Below are positions 50,904 through 59,668 of a stretch of DNA of 64,000 nucleotides, one piece after another. Position numbers and translations under genes: made by a program. The notes under the pieces were generated by a model. It was not told the origin of the DNA. It did not search any database and saw nothing but the letters and a program-made list of their open reading frames with translations. Origin of the DNA: Eggerthellaceae bacterium (GTDB lineage: Bacteria; Actinomycetota; Coriobacteriia; Coriobacteriales; Eggerthellaceae). Position 1 is the first letter of the stretch. The number at the start of each line of letters is the position of its first letter. The DNA lies in the NCBI GenBank assembly GCA_910575165.1, contig CAJTDS010000002.1:248001-312000 (forward strand), written 5' to 3'.

Positions 50904-52226
50904 CTAGATCAAGGCCATGGCGGCGCTTGTGCGGTTGTACCACTCCTGCCAGTTGGGCGGGCAGTACTTCTGGGCGCCCGCTTCGGTGATGGTGTAGCCG
51001 TAGCCCGCGGCCAAGCCGGCCACATGGGCGCGGATGGCCTCGTCCCAGCTGCCCCAGCTGGCCGAACCCCAACCCCAGGCGTTGTAGGGGAGGAAGCACG
51101 CCGCGCCGCGGGAGCTTTCCGTATTGGCGATAGCGGGGGAGAAGCGCGGGTCAACGCCGTAGTCCCAAGCCGCCTCTGCGAAGATGGTGCCGGTGCCGGC
51201 CATGGGGGAGCCGGCCATGAACGCGTCGATGCGCGGGGCCCAGGTGCTTACGAAGGCTTCCTTGTCTGTGCTCCAGTCGGCGCCGTCGCTGCCCGGCCCG
51301 CCCACGGTGTCGTCGGGGGTCTCCTCGGACGGTCCCGTGCTGTCCACGGGCGCATCGGGGATTTCCGCGTCGGAGCCGTTGCCCTCCTCGGTCTCGTCGG
51401 CCGGTTCGTTGCTGCCCTCTTCCTGGGCTTTGCGGTCGGCCTCCTCCTGAGCGACGCGTTCCGCCTCGGCTGCGGCCCGGCGCTCGGCTTCCAGGCATGC
51501 GGCTTCTGCGGCTGCCTGGCGCTCGGCCTCCTCCTGGGCGCGACGCTGGGCCTCCTGGCGGGCTGCCTGGGCTGCGGCTAGCGTCTCCTGGGCGCTAGCC
51601 TGCTCGACCAGCGCGTCGGCGCGGTCCTGGGCTAGCTGGGCCTGGGTGTCGTCAAGCTGCTGCTTCATCTCGCGCAGCTTCGCCACGGTGTCCAGATGAC
51701 GCTGCTGTATATGGGTGACGTACTGGAAGTTCACGATGAAGTCGGCGAAGTTGTCGGCGTTGAGCAGCAGCTCTATGAGGCTGGTGGATTGGTACTGCAT
51801 CTTATACAGTTCGCGCACCGCGTCGGCGCTGCGCTGCAGCTGGGTGGGAATCTGGTTGTACAGGGTGGACAGCTGCTCCTCGTTCTCGGCGATGCGCGCT
51901 TCGATTTCGGAAACCCGGGCGTTTGCCTCGTTCAGCGCGGCTCCGGTGGCCTCTATCTGGGCGGTGAGCTCGTCCATCTCGTCAGTGAGGGCGGCGGTGG
52001 GGTCGCTTCCCAGCGAGCTGGTTTCCTGAACACTGTCGTCGGCAAACGCCGCCAGGGGGAACGCCGAAGCAGCTACGAGCGCGAAGGAGAGCAGAAAGGA
52101 GAACAGAACTGCGCCTGCTTTCGCCGAGGCGCCGCCTTGGCGAGGGGACGAACCGGCCGCGAAAAGGCCGCGGCGTGCGGTATGGGTCCTGCAGTTCAGC
52201 AATCGCTCATCCTTGTTCGGGAACAT
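50904..52226 (-). CDS. Secreted coiled-coil protein with a C-terminal muralytic-type domain
   Basis: A 440-residue exported protein. After a basic N-terminus and signal region (AGAVLFSFLLSFALVAASAFPLAAFA), a PcsB-like coiled coil spans about 75-255 and becomes an Ala/Glu/Arg-rich helix (AAQAARQEAQRRAQEEAERQ). A Pro/Asp/Glu-rich linker (about 255-320) leads to a lysozyme-like domain with DPRFSPAIANTESSRG (likely catalytic Glu in NTES) and AWGWGSASWGSWDEAIRAH. It would act at the cell wall, perhaps in division. A paralogue is encoded next (52342-53760). Confidence 0.88.
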   Translation of the reverse strand: MFPNKDERLLNCRTHTARRGLFAAGSSPRQGGASAKAGAVLFSFLLSFALVAASAFPLAAFADDSVQETSSLGSDPTAALTDEMDELTAQIEATGAALNEANARVSEIEARIAENEEQLSTLYNQIPTQLQRSADAVRELYKMQYQSTSLIELLLNADNFADFIVNFQYVTHIQQRHLDTVAKLREMKQQLDDTQAQLAQDRADALVEQASAQETLAAAQAARQEAQRRAQEEAERQAAAEAACLEAERRAAAEAERVAQEEADRKAQEEGSNEPADETEEGNGSDAEIPDAPVDSTGPSEETPDDTVGGPGSDGADWSTDKEAFVSTWAPRIDAFMAGSPMAGTGTIFAEAAWDYGVDPRFSPAIANTESSRGAACFLPYNAWGWGSASWGSWDEAIRAHVAGLAAGYGYTITEAGAQKYCPPNWQEWYNRTSAAMALI

Positions 52227-52239
52227 GACGAACGTTCAT

Positions 52240-52245
52240 TATACG
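52240..52245 (-). promoter_or_regulatory. Probable -10 box of the 50904-52226 gene
   Basis: TATAAT reads leftward about 11 nt before the ATG at 52226, so the predicted leader is only a few nucleotides long. No ribosome-binding site is visible, pointing to leaderless or near-leaderless translation. Confidence 0.45.
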
Positions 52246-52341
52246 AACAGCGCTTGTTTCGGCGAAGGCAATCCACGAAAGCAACCAGAATGCGTTGCCA
52301 GGCCGCTCGGCGGCGAATCCGCGATAGGCGCCGGCACCGGC

Positions 52342-53760
52342 CTATGCGTCTTCCGTGTCGCCTCCTTCTTCCTCGACCCAGATCTTCTCCATCTGCTCGC
52401 AGGTGTTGCGGTACCACTTGATCCAGTTGGGCGGGCAGTACTTGCGGGCCAGGTAGGGGGTGATGGTGTAGCCGTAGCCTTTCGAGAGCCCCTTCACGTG
52501 GGCGTCGATGGCCTCCTCCCAGCTGTCCCAGTCGTTCTGCCCCCAGCCCCAGGCGTTGTGGTTGCGGAAGCAGTAGCGGCCCTTGGAGCTCTCCGTGTTG
52601 GAGATGGCGGGCGACCAGCGCGGGTCCACGCCGTAGTTCCAGGCGGCGGTGGCGAAGGCTTTGCCCTGTCCTGCCAGGGGGGAGCCTTCCAGGTAGGCGT
52701 CGATGCGCTCGGTCCAGGTTTCGATGAAGGCGTCGCGGCCCACGGACCAGTCGGCTCCGTCGCGGCCCACCACCTCGAAGGTGCCCGAGGGCTCGGGGGT
52801 GGGGTCGTCGTCGCGGGCCTGGCGGCTGGCGCGCTCGTCGATCTCCTCCTGTTCCTTGCGGGCGGCCTCAGCAGCCTCCTCGTCGTCGCCTTCCATGATG
52901 CGCTTGCGCTCCTCGGCCTCCTCGGCGGCTTTCCTGTCCGCCTCTTCGGCCAGCTCGGTGACCTCTTCGCACACCTTTTCGGCCTTCTCGTAGGCGTCGT
53001 CCTGCATCTTGCGCCGGGCTTCCTGGGCCTCCTCCAGCGCTTCTTCGGCCTCCTCGCGGGTCTTCTGCGCCGCGGCCTGCACGTCGTAGGCGGTCAGCTG
53101 CTCGTCCGCAAGCGCCGCCTGGTCCGCCTCCAAGCTCTCGCGGATGCGCTGGGCCTGCTGCTGCAGGTCTACCAGGCGGTCGATCTCGGCCTGGTTGTGG
53201 TCCTGGATGTTCTGCAGGTACTGCAGGTTCAAAAGCAGGCTGCCCAGGTTCTCGGCGTTCAGGATGAGGTCGATGACGCCCTGGCCGTCCTGCTGCATCT
53301 TGTACAGGGTGCGCACGGCTTCGGCGCAGCGTTGCCGCTGCACGGGGATGCGCTCTTCAAGGCGCGCCAGTTCCTGCTGGTTGGCGTCGATGCGCTCCTG
53401 CAGGCTGTCGATGCGCGCCTCCACGTCGGCTATGCGCACGCCGGCGTCGCTTACGGCCCCCTCGGCGCGCTCGAAGGCGTCCCAGGTCTGCTCGATGGCT
53501 ATGGTGAGCGGGTCGGCGTCCTCGGGGGCGCTGGTGTCGGGGTTGCTGCCGGTATGGGGGGCGTCGGGGTCGTTCGGGTCGGTCAGGACCGTGGCGCTGT
53601 CGCCCGAGGCGCTGTCGGCTTCCGCGGCGAGCGCCCGCTCGGCCAGCAGGGACGCGCCCGACGCAGAGCACAAGAGCAGGGCGGCCAGGGCGAAGGTAGC
53701 GGTTCGGCTTGCGCGGTGCAAGGCCGATTGCTCGTTCTGGAAAGCGTTTTCGCTGCTCAT
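52342..53760 (-). CDS. Secreted coiled-coil protein with a C-terminal muralytic-type domain (paralogue)
   Basis: A 472-residue paralogue of the preceding protein with the same architecture: signal peptide (TFALAALLLCSASGASLLAERALA), long coiled coil (about 85-320, including RIADVEARIDSLQERIDANQQ and Glu/Ala/Arg-rich helices), Asp/Glu-rich linker, and the C-terminal domain with DPRWSPAISNTESSKG and AWGWGQNDWDSWEEAIDAH. The start at 53760 follows CAGAGGGGAGG. It is 115 bp upstream of its paralogue; the gap holds a TATAAT for the downstream gene. Confidence 0.9.
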   Translation of the reverse strand: MSSENAFQNEQSALHRASRTATFALAALLLCSASGASLLAERALAAEADSASGDSATVLTDPNDPDAPHTGSNPDTSAPEDADPLTIAIEQTWDAFERAEGAVSDAGVRIADVEARIDSLQERIDANQQELARLEERIPVQRQRCAEAVRTLYKMQQDGQGVIDLILNAENLGSLLLNLQYLQNIQDHNQAEIDRLVDLQQQAQRIRESLEADQAALADEQLTAYDVQAAAQKTREEAEEALEEAQEARRKMQDDAYEKAEKVCEEVTELAEEADRKAAEEAEERKRIMEGDDEEAAEAARKEQEEIDERASRQARDDDPTPEPSGTFEVVGRDGADWSVGRDAFIETWTERIDAYLEGSPLAGQGKAFATAAWNYGVDPRWSPAISNTESSKGRYCFRNHNAWGWGQNDWDSWEEAIDAHVKGLSKGYGYTITPYLARKYCPPNWIKWYRNTCEQMEKIWVEEEGGDTEDA

Positions 53761-54023
53761 GCTCCTCCCCTCTGCTGTTCCGTTCGCCGCATTCGGAAAG
53801 TGCGACCCGACCTTTCCTCCCGAAAGCCCGTAGCCGGCCTTTCGGCTCTCTCGCCGCCAGGCGGGCTGGAAGAAGCGCATTATACGCTGCCGAAAGGAAA
53901 AACGCACGGCCGCCACACAAATCCTTGCTCGGGCACATCGAGGCTCGTGATAGAATCAACGATTACCGTTTTCAAGGCGGCCCCGTGTCATCGGCGGGGT
54001 GCGCCCGACACAAGGAGATGCCC

Positions 54024-55613
54024 ATGACCAAGGGAACCTATTCGTTCACCACTCCTATTTATTATGTTAACGCGGCCCCTCACTTGGGGACGGCCTACAC
54101 CACCGTCGCCGCCGACACCGTGGCCCGCTACCAGCGCATGAACGGCTACGATGTGGCCTTCGTCACCGGTATGGACGAGCACGGGCAGAAGGTGGCCGAC
54201 ACCGCCGCCTCCAAGGGCATGTCCCCCCAGGCCTGGTGCGATTCCATGGAGCCGGCCTTCCGCGAGGCGTGGGACATGCTGGGCATCACCTACACCGACT
54301 TCGTACGCACCACCGAGCCGCGTCATGCCCGCACCGTTCAGAAGTTCTGGGGCGACTTGCACGACCGCGGCTACTGCTACAAGGACTCCTACGAGGGCTG
54401 GTACTGCGTCCACGAGGAAACCTACTACGCCGAAAGCGACCTGGAGAAGAACGAGGAGGGCCAGCTCGTCTGCCCCGACTGCAAGCGCCCCGTGCAGCGC
54501 ATGTCCTCGGGCGAGGAGAACTGGTTCTTCCGCCTGTCCGACTTCCAGCAGCCGCTGCTTGACTTCTACGCGTCGCACCCCGACTTCATCCGTCCCGAAA
54601 CGCGCCGCAACGAGATCGTGGCCTTCGTGGAAGGCGGCCTGAAGGACCTGTCCATCTCCCGCTCCACCTTCGACTGGGGCGTGCCGTTGCCCTTCGACGA
54701 GGGGCACGTGGCCTATGTGTGGGCCGACGCGCTGCTGGCCTACCTCACCGGCATCGGCTACGGCGACGACGAGAAGCGCGCCGGCGAGTTCGAAGCCCGC
54801 TGGCCCATGCAGTACCACTTCGTGGGCAAGGACATCACCCGCTTCCACTGTGTCATCTGGCCCGCCATGCTCATGGCCGCGGGGCTGCCTGTGACGCACA
54901 CCGTGTTCGGCCACGGCTTCTTGCTGACCAAGGGCGAGAAGATGTCGAAGTCCAAGGGCAACGGCGTCATGCCCGCCGACCTGGTTGAGGTCTTCGGCGT
55001 GGACGCCTACCGCTACTACTTCATGACCGACGTGCAGTTCGGCCAGGACGGCAACATCTCCATGGAGCGCATGGTGCAGGTATACAACGCCGATTTGGCG
55101 AACACCTGGGGAAACCTGGTCAGCCGCGTGTTCAACATGACGAAGAAGTACTTCGACGGACGCGTGCCCGAAGCCCTCGTGAACGTGCCCGGCATGGACA
55201 ATCCGCTGGCCGCGGTGGCCGCCGAGCTGTACGGCACCTACGACGAGTGCATGGCCCAGGTGGACTTCACCGGGGCCGCGGCGGCGGTGCAGAAGCTGGC
55301 CGAGGCCGCGAACCTCTACGTCGAGCAGGCGGCGCCGTGGACGTTGGCGAAGGACCCGGCCAAGGCCGACCAACTGGCCTTCGTCATGTACAACCTGCTG
55401 GAGTCCATCCGCATCATCGCGCTGTATATGGCGCCCTTCATGCCCAACACCTCCGCCGAGGTGTGCCGTCGCCTGGGGCTGGCCGACCCTGCGCTGGTGG
55501 AGGACGTCCAGGCGGCAACGGTGTGGGGCCAGCTGCCCGCCGGTAACGCCGTGGAGGTAGGGGACCCGCTGTTCCCGCGCCTCGATACCGATGCCATCAG
55601 CCTAGAGGAGTAG
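54024..55613 (+). CDS. metG: Methionyl-tRNA synthetase
   Basis: A 529-residue class I aminoacyl-tRNA synthetase. The HIGH-like motif is PHLGT (H20-T23), the connective peptide has a C-X2-C pair (QLVCPDCKRPV), and KMSKSKGN is intact. The anticodon-binding helical domain follows (about 385-529); the extra C-terminal tRNA-binding domain of longer MetRS is absent. Of two in-frame ATGs, 54024 has AAGGAG at the usual distance. It begins a tight run of genes reaching 59650. Confidence 0.97.
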   Translation: MTKGTYSFTTPIYYVNAAPHLGTAYTTVAADTVARYQRMNGYDVAFVTGMDEHGQKVADTAASKGMSPQAWCDSMEPAFREAWDMLGITYTDFVRTTEPRHARTVQKFWGDLHDRGYCYKDSYEGWYCVHEETYYAESDLEKNEEGQLVCPDCKRPVQRMSSGEENWFFRLSDFQQPLLDFYASHPDFIRPETRRNEIVAFVEGGLKDLSISRSTFDWGVPLPFDEGHVAYVWADALLAYLTGIGYGDDEKRAGEFEARWPMQYHFVGKDITRFHCVIWPAMLMAAGLPVTHTVFGHGFLLTKGEKMSKSKGNGVMPADLVEVFGVDAYRYYFMTDVQFGQDGNISMERMVQVYNADLANTWGNLVSRVFNMTKKYFDGRVPEALVNVPGMDNPLAAVAAELYGTYDECMAQVDFTGAAAAVQKLAEAANLYVEQAAPWTLAKDPAKADQLAFVMYNLLESIRIIALYMAPFMPNTSAEVCRRLGLADPALVEDVQAATVWGQLPAGNAVEVGDPLFPRLDTDAISLEE

Positions 55614-55620
55614 GCCTTTC

Positions 55621-56721
55621 GTGGAGACAGCAGACGTGCAGGGCGCAGCGAACGACGAGCCGGCCGAGCCGGTCTTCGGCGACGGGCTCTTCCGCCAGAA
55701 GCGCAAGAAGGGGAAGTACCGCGTGGTGCCGCCGCCGATTCCGGCGCTGGAAGCGCCCGTGGCCGACACCCATGCCCATGTGCAGATGCTCGCCGATCCG
55801 GCGGCCGAGCTGGCCCGGTGCGCCGTGCACGGGGTGGGCTTCGTCGCCTGCGTGGTCGATCCGTCCGAAGATGGCGACGATCGGGGCTATGGCGAGCTTG
55901 CCGGTTGGCGTGAAGGGGCAACGGCGCGGGCCGGGGCCTATGCCGATGGGGTGCGCGGGCGGATGGCGGGGGAGCGCGAGACGACCGAGGGGGGTTCGGA
56001 GCGCGATGAGGCTGCGGTTTCGGCCGTGCCGGCATGCGACCTTCTGGGGCTGCGGGTGCCCGACGTGCGCTTCATCGTGGGCGTACACCCCCATAACGCG
56101 AAGGACTACGAGGGCGCCAGCGGCCGCTTGCGGGAGCTTCTGGCCGATCCGCGGACGGCGGCGCTCGGCGAAATCGGCCTCGACTACCACTACGACCTGT
56201 CCCCCCGCGACGTTCAGCGCCAGGTGTTCCGCGACCAGATTAGGCTTGCCAAAGAGGCGGGGCTGCCCATAGCGCTGCATGTGCGCGAGGCTCACGACGA
56301 CGCCTTCGCCATCCTGGGCGAGGAAGGGTTCCCGGCCGCGGGCACCCTGCTGCACTGCTTCAACCTGGACGAGGTCGAGGTGGCCCGCTGGGTGGAGGCC
56401 GGCTGCTTCGTTGCCTTCGGAGGCCCGCTTACCTTCAAGGCGGCCGACGATGTGCGCCGCGCCGCCGCCCGCGTTCCGCGAAACCGCCTGCTTACGGAAA
56501 CCGACTCTCCCTACATGACGCCGGAGCCCATGCGCGGGATGCCCTGCGGACCGGCTCATACCGTCTTTACCGCAGCCTGCTTGGCGGAGGTGCTGGGATG
56601 CACTGCCGGTGCGCAGCGGCAGCAGCTGCTCGAGCAGCTTATGGCCAATGCGCGCGGGCTGCTTGACCGGGCGCCCACCGCATGGCAGCTCGCCTATGGA
56701 AAAGGGGATGATACCCGATGA
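55621..56721 (+). CDS. TatD-family metal-dependent hydrolase
   Basis: A 366-residue TatD-type hydrolase, a family of 3'-exonucleases/deoxyribonucleases with two-metal active sites. Metal ligands are visible in DTHAHVQ (about 52), GVHPHNAKDYEG, EIGLDYHYDLSP, HVREAHDDA, LLHCFNLDE, and ETDSPYMTPEP. About 60 low-complexity residues (including DGDDRGYGELAGWREGATARAGAYADG) separate the first two motifs, and the family is normally about 260 residues. GTG start 8 bp after metG. The downstream gene overlaps its stop by 4 bp. Confidence 0.92.
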   Translation: METADVQGAANDEPAEPVFGDGLFRQKRKKGKYRVVPPPIPALEAPVADTHAHVQMLADPAAELARCAVHGVGFVACVVDPSEDGDDRGYGELAGWREGATARAGAYADGVRGRMAGERETTEGGSERDEAAVSAVPACDLLGLRVPDVRFIVGVHPHNAKDYEGASGRLRELLADPRTAALGEIGLDYHYDLSPRDVQRQVFRDQIRLAKEAGLPIALHVREAHDDAFAILGEEGFPAAGTLLHCFNLDEVEVARWVEAGCFVAFGGPLTFKAADDVRRAAARVPRNRLLTETDSPYMTPEPMRGMPCGPAHTVFTAACLAEVLGCTAGAQRQQLLEQLMANARGLLDRAPTAWQLAYGKGDDTR

Positions 56722-57443
56722 AACGCCTGGTGATCTGCGGTTCCCCCCGTGCGGCGGGACGAAGCCGCGCCCTGGCCGAGGCCGTGGGCGAAACCTATGC
56801 CCGTGCCGGCGACGCGGTGAACCACGTGAACCTCTCCGACGTGCGCATCGCCCCCTGCACCGGCTGCGAGCGGTGCGCCGTTTCCGAGCGCACCCCCGGC
56901 ATCGACGATCTGTACTGCATCATCGCCGACGACATGATGACGGTGCGCGAACTCATGAACGCAAGCGACGAGCTGACCGTGGTGTGCCCGGTGTACTTCT
57001 CCGGGGCGCCTTCCCAGTTCAAGGCTTTTCTCGATCGTTTGCAGCCGTACTACTACAGCTCGAAGTGGCGTGCTGCGAAGAAGCGGCCGGCCCACCTGTT
57101 CGTGGTGGGGGAGGGCGGCGACCCGCACGGCTTCGCTCCGCTGGTGGGGGAGGTGCGCTCGGCGCTGTCCGTGGCGGGATTTCGGCTTGATGCCGTCCAT
57201 GATTGGGTGGGCCGCGTTGAGGCCGACGGGGCGCTTGCGGGGTCCGACCGATTGCGCGAGCAGCCCGAAGCGCTTTTAGCGGAAGGGTCCGCGCCGGCAA
57301 GCGACTACCTGTTCATCGAACCCGACGGCATCCGCCCGGCTGGCGCGTTCTCGGCCTGCAAGGCGTCGCATACGCAAGCTGCCGCCTGCGTGTCGGTGCG
57401 CCCCTTGGACGATGCGGCGGCGCAGGAGGCGGACTGTGGGTAA
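56718..57443 (+). CDS. NAD(P)H-dependent FMN reductase / flavodoxin-fold protein
   Basis: A 241-residue flavodoxin-fold protein: KRLVICGSPRAAGRSRALAEAVGETY at the N-terminus, a Cys-containing patch CTGCERCAVSERTPGIDDLYC, and CPVYFSGAPSQFKAFLDRLQPYYY at the FMN isoalloxazine side. The last ~55 residues are extra and variable. The ATG overlaps the TatD stop and the rsmA GTG overlaps its end by 8 bp, so all three are co-translated. Its electron acceptor is unknown. Confidence 0.9.
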   Translation: MKRLVICGSPRAAGRSRALAEAVGETYARAGDAVNHVNLSDVRIAPCTGCERCAVSERTPGIDDLYCIIADDMMTVRELMNASDELTVVCPVYFSGAPSQFKAFLDRLQPYYYSSKWRAAKKRPAHLFVVGEGGDPHGFAPLVGEVRSALSVAGFRLDAVHDWVGRVEADGALAGSDRLREQPEALLAEGSAPASDYLFIEPDGIRPAGAFSACKASHTQAAACVSVRPLDDAAAQEADCG

Positions 57444-58545
57444 GGCGTCCCCCTACGCAAGCCTTTCGGCCACGCGGGCCGTGCTGGACGCCCATGGGCT
57501 GCAGGCGAAGTACTCGCTTGGGCAGAACTTCCTGGTCAACGACGACATCGTGCGCAAGTCGCTGGAGCTTGCCGAGGTGAGCCCCGGCGATGCGGTGCTG
57601 GAGGTGGGCCCCGGCATCGGCACGCTCACCTGCGCGCTTCTGGGTGCGGGCGCCCAGGTAGCGGCGGTGGAGCGCGACGCCGATCTGCCTCCCGTGCTGG
57701 CCGAGACGACTGCGCCGTGGGCCGAACGCTTCGCCTTGGTGCGCAAGGATGCCCTCGACCTTTCTGCAGGCGACCTAGCGCAAGCCTTCGGTTCGCTCGG
57801 CGTTGCGTCCGGTCTCGGCGAGGGCGGTGCGGCGCCTTCGCGTTTTGGGGCGGCGGGGACCGAGCTGACGGCGCCCGCGGCCGAACTCCTTCCCGGCTTC
57901 AAGCTGGTTGCCAACCTCCCCTACGCCGTGGCCGCCACCCTGGTGCTCGACTACTTCCAGCGCTTTCCCGCCATGACCTCGGCTACGGTCATGGTGCAGC
58001 GCGAGGTTGCCGACCGGATGATGGCGCACCCCGGCACCAAGGCCTACGGCGCGTACACGGTGAAGCTGGGCTTCTTCGCCCGTCCGGCGGGTCGTTTCCC
58101 CGTGGGGCCTGCGAACTTCTTCCCGCAGCCGCGGGTGGAAAGCGCCGTGATCAGGCTCGACCGAGTTGCGGCTCTCGGCGACGCGTGCGCGTCCGACCCT
58201 CGCGCGGGCGCCCGTACCGACGATGCGCCCGACTCCCTCGCCGCTTCGGCCGCCGACCTGTCTGCCGCCTGCCTCATGGCCGACGCCGCCTTCGCCAGCC
58301 GCCGCAAGACGCTGGCGAATTCCTGCAAGCAGTTCTTCTCGGGCCGGGGGGCGGCAGGGGCGCGCATGGCCGAGCGGCTCCCGGAGCTTTTCGCCGCGGC
58401 CGGCATCGATCCGAAGCGCCGGGGCGAGACCCTCGACCGCGCGGAGTTCATGCGCCTGGCCTGCGCTTGGCGGTCCATGTCGGACGCCGCCCGCGGATGC
58501 AAGGACGAGCTGTCGATCGAGAGCGAGGAGGGGCCGGCCGTATGA
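57436..58545 (+). CDS. rsmA: 16S rRNA dimethyladenosine transferase
   Basis: A 369-residue KsgA/RsmA enzyme that dimethylates A1518 and A1519 of 16S rRNA. Visible features are KYSLGQNFLVNDDIVRKSLE, the SAM-binding VLEVGPGIGTLT, the AdoMet-acid segment VAAVERDADL, and the catalytic motif VANLPYAVAATL (NLPY). Two insertions make it longer than the usual 260-290 residues: an Ala/Gly-rich stretch before FKLVANLPY (about 113-150) and an Asp/Ala-rich stretch near 250-285. Start GTG at 57436 behind CAGGAGG. Confidence 0.94.
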   Translation: MGKASPYASLSATRAVLDAHGLQAKYSLGQNFLVNDDIVRKSLELAEVSPGDAVLEVGPGIGTLTCALLGAGAQVAAVERDADLPPVLAETTAPWAERFALVRKDALDLSAGDLAQAFGSLGVASGLGEGGAAPSRFGAAGTELTAPAAELLPGFKLVANLPYAVAATLVLDYFQRFPAMTSATVMVQREVADRMMAHPGTKAYGAYTVKLGFFARPAGRFPVGPANFFPQPRVESAVIRLDRVAALGDACASDPRAGARTDDAPDSLAASAADLSAACLMADAAFASRRKTLANSCKQFFSGRGAAGARMAERLPELFAAAGIDPKRRGETLDRAEFMRLACAWRSMSDAARGCKDELSIESEEGPAV

Positions 58546-58823
58546 ATTCGGGAAACGTCCACCATGTCGGCCAGCCTATAGTGTTCGAGGGTTACCTCGA
58601 CGATTTCGACAACGGCGTGGCGGCGGTGCAGTTCAGCTTGGACGACGGGGTGTCCTGGACCGACTACGACACCTCCAATGCCGTGGCGGAAGCGGGCTTG
58701 AGCTGGCGGTTCGTCTACACCCCCGAGGAAGCGGGCTGCTATCTGCTCAAGGTGCGCGCGAAGAGCCGCTCCGGGGCGGTGTCCCCGTTGGTCTCCGGCT
58801 TCGCCTTCGAGGTGCTTCCATGA
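58542..58823 (+). CDS. Stand-alone Mo-co dimerisation-like (Ig-fold) domain protein
   Basis: A 93-residue protein consisting of one Ig-like domain. QPIVFEGYLDDFDNGVAAVQFSLDDGVSWTDYD and FVYTPEEAGCYLLKVRAKSRSG closely match the C-terminal domain of the protein at 42942-43517 and of sulfite-oxidase-family enzymes, but there is no catalytic domain. It overlaps the rsmA stop (ATGA) and the following phosphatase start overlaps its stop in the same manner, so it is translated as part of the run. Function unknown. Confidence 0.85.
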   Translation: MNSGNVHHVGQPIVFEGYLDDFDNGVAAVQFSLDDGVSWTDYDTSNAVAEAGLSWRFVYTPEEAGCYLLKVRAKSRSGAVSPLVSGFAFEVLP

Positions 58824-59650
58824 CGGGCGGTTCCGACTGCGTGCGCTCCCGGCGCTGCGATTCGCTCCCGGGCCGCGAGCCGCCTGCGACATCCGCCGGC
58901 TGCTTCTCCGCCGCCGCACCCGAGACGTTCGGCTCCTTCGGGCTTCGCGCGGTGGGGGGCGGTCCGCTTGAGGGGGCTCGCCTGTTCCGCTCGCGCCAGC
59001 TTGCCGGCATGACGGCGGCCGAAGCCGACGGGCTCGCTCACGGCCTGGGCGTTCGCGCTATCTACGACATCCGCGGCCAGCGCGAGGTGCTGGCCGCCCC
59101 CGAGCCCTACGTCGTGGGAACCAAGACCATCCAGCTGACCCCCGAGGAGGGGCAGCGTCCGAAGTCGGCGAGCCAGCGCCTGGTGGCCGGCGTGATCGGC
59201 GAGTACGGCGCTCCCGAGGAGCGCATGCGGGCGAACTACCGCCGCTACGTGCAGGAGTATCCCCTTATGGGCACCGCTCTGCGCTCCATCGCGGCCGAGG
59301 GGGTGCCGGCGCTCATCCATTGCGTGAACGGCAAGGACCGAACCGGCGTGCTGAGCGCGCTCATCATGGTGGTCGGGGGCGCGCACCCCGACGACATCAT
59401 GGCCGACTACCTGGCTACGAACCAGGTGAACGCAGCTCAGATAGCCGAGGAGGCCGAGCGCTTGGGAGAGGGCATGACGTCCTACGAGCGCGCCATCCTC
59501 CTGTCGTTTCTGGAAGCGCGCCCCAGCTACCTGGCCGCGTTCTTCGACGAGGTCGCCCGCCTCTACGGCTCCCTGGAGCGCTACCTGGTCGAGGGGGTGC
59601 GCATCACCGCTCCCCAGCTCGCGCAGCTGCAAGAGCTCTACGGGAGATAG
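58820..59650 (+). CDS. Dual-specificity / tyrosine phosphatase family protein
   Basis: A 276-residue phosphatase. The P-loop HCVNGKDRTG carries the catalytic Cys and Arg; upstream YDIRGQREV and the FRSRQLAGMTAAEAD start resemble the Y_phosphatase3 (LipA-like/Siw14) group. The first ~30 residues are low-complexity. The substrate could be phospho-Tyr or a phosphoinositide; unresolved. ATG at 58820 overlaps the upstream stop. Confidence 0.88.
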   Translation: MTGGSDCVRSRRCDSLPGREPPATSAGCFSAAAPETFGSFGLRAVGGGPLEGARLFRSRQLAGMTAAEADGLAHGLGVRAIYDIRGQREVLAAPEPYVVGTKTIQLTPEEGQRPKSASQRLVAGVIGEYGAPEERMRANYRRYVQEYPLMGTALRSIAAEGVPALIHCVNGKDRTGVLSALIMVVGGAHPDDIMADYLATNQVNAAQIAEEAERLGEGMTSYERAILLSFLEARPSYLAAFFDEVARLYGSLERYLVEGVRITAPQLAQLQELYGR

Positions 59651-59668
59651 CCACAGAAAGGAAGCACC

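Noticed and set aside
52200-52250. LexA/SOS box near the muralytic gene start
   Set aside because: GAAC and GTTC halves are present but spacing and flanks do not match the consensus.
53761-54023. T-box leader upstream of metG
   Set aside because: No T-box sequence or specifier stem was found; the gap is too GC-rich and unstructured for this class.
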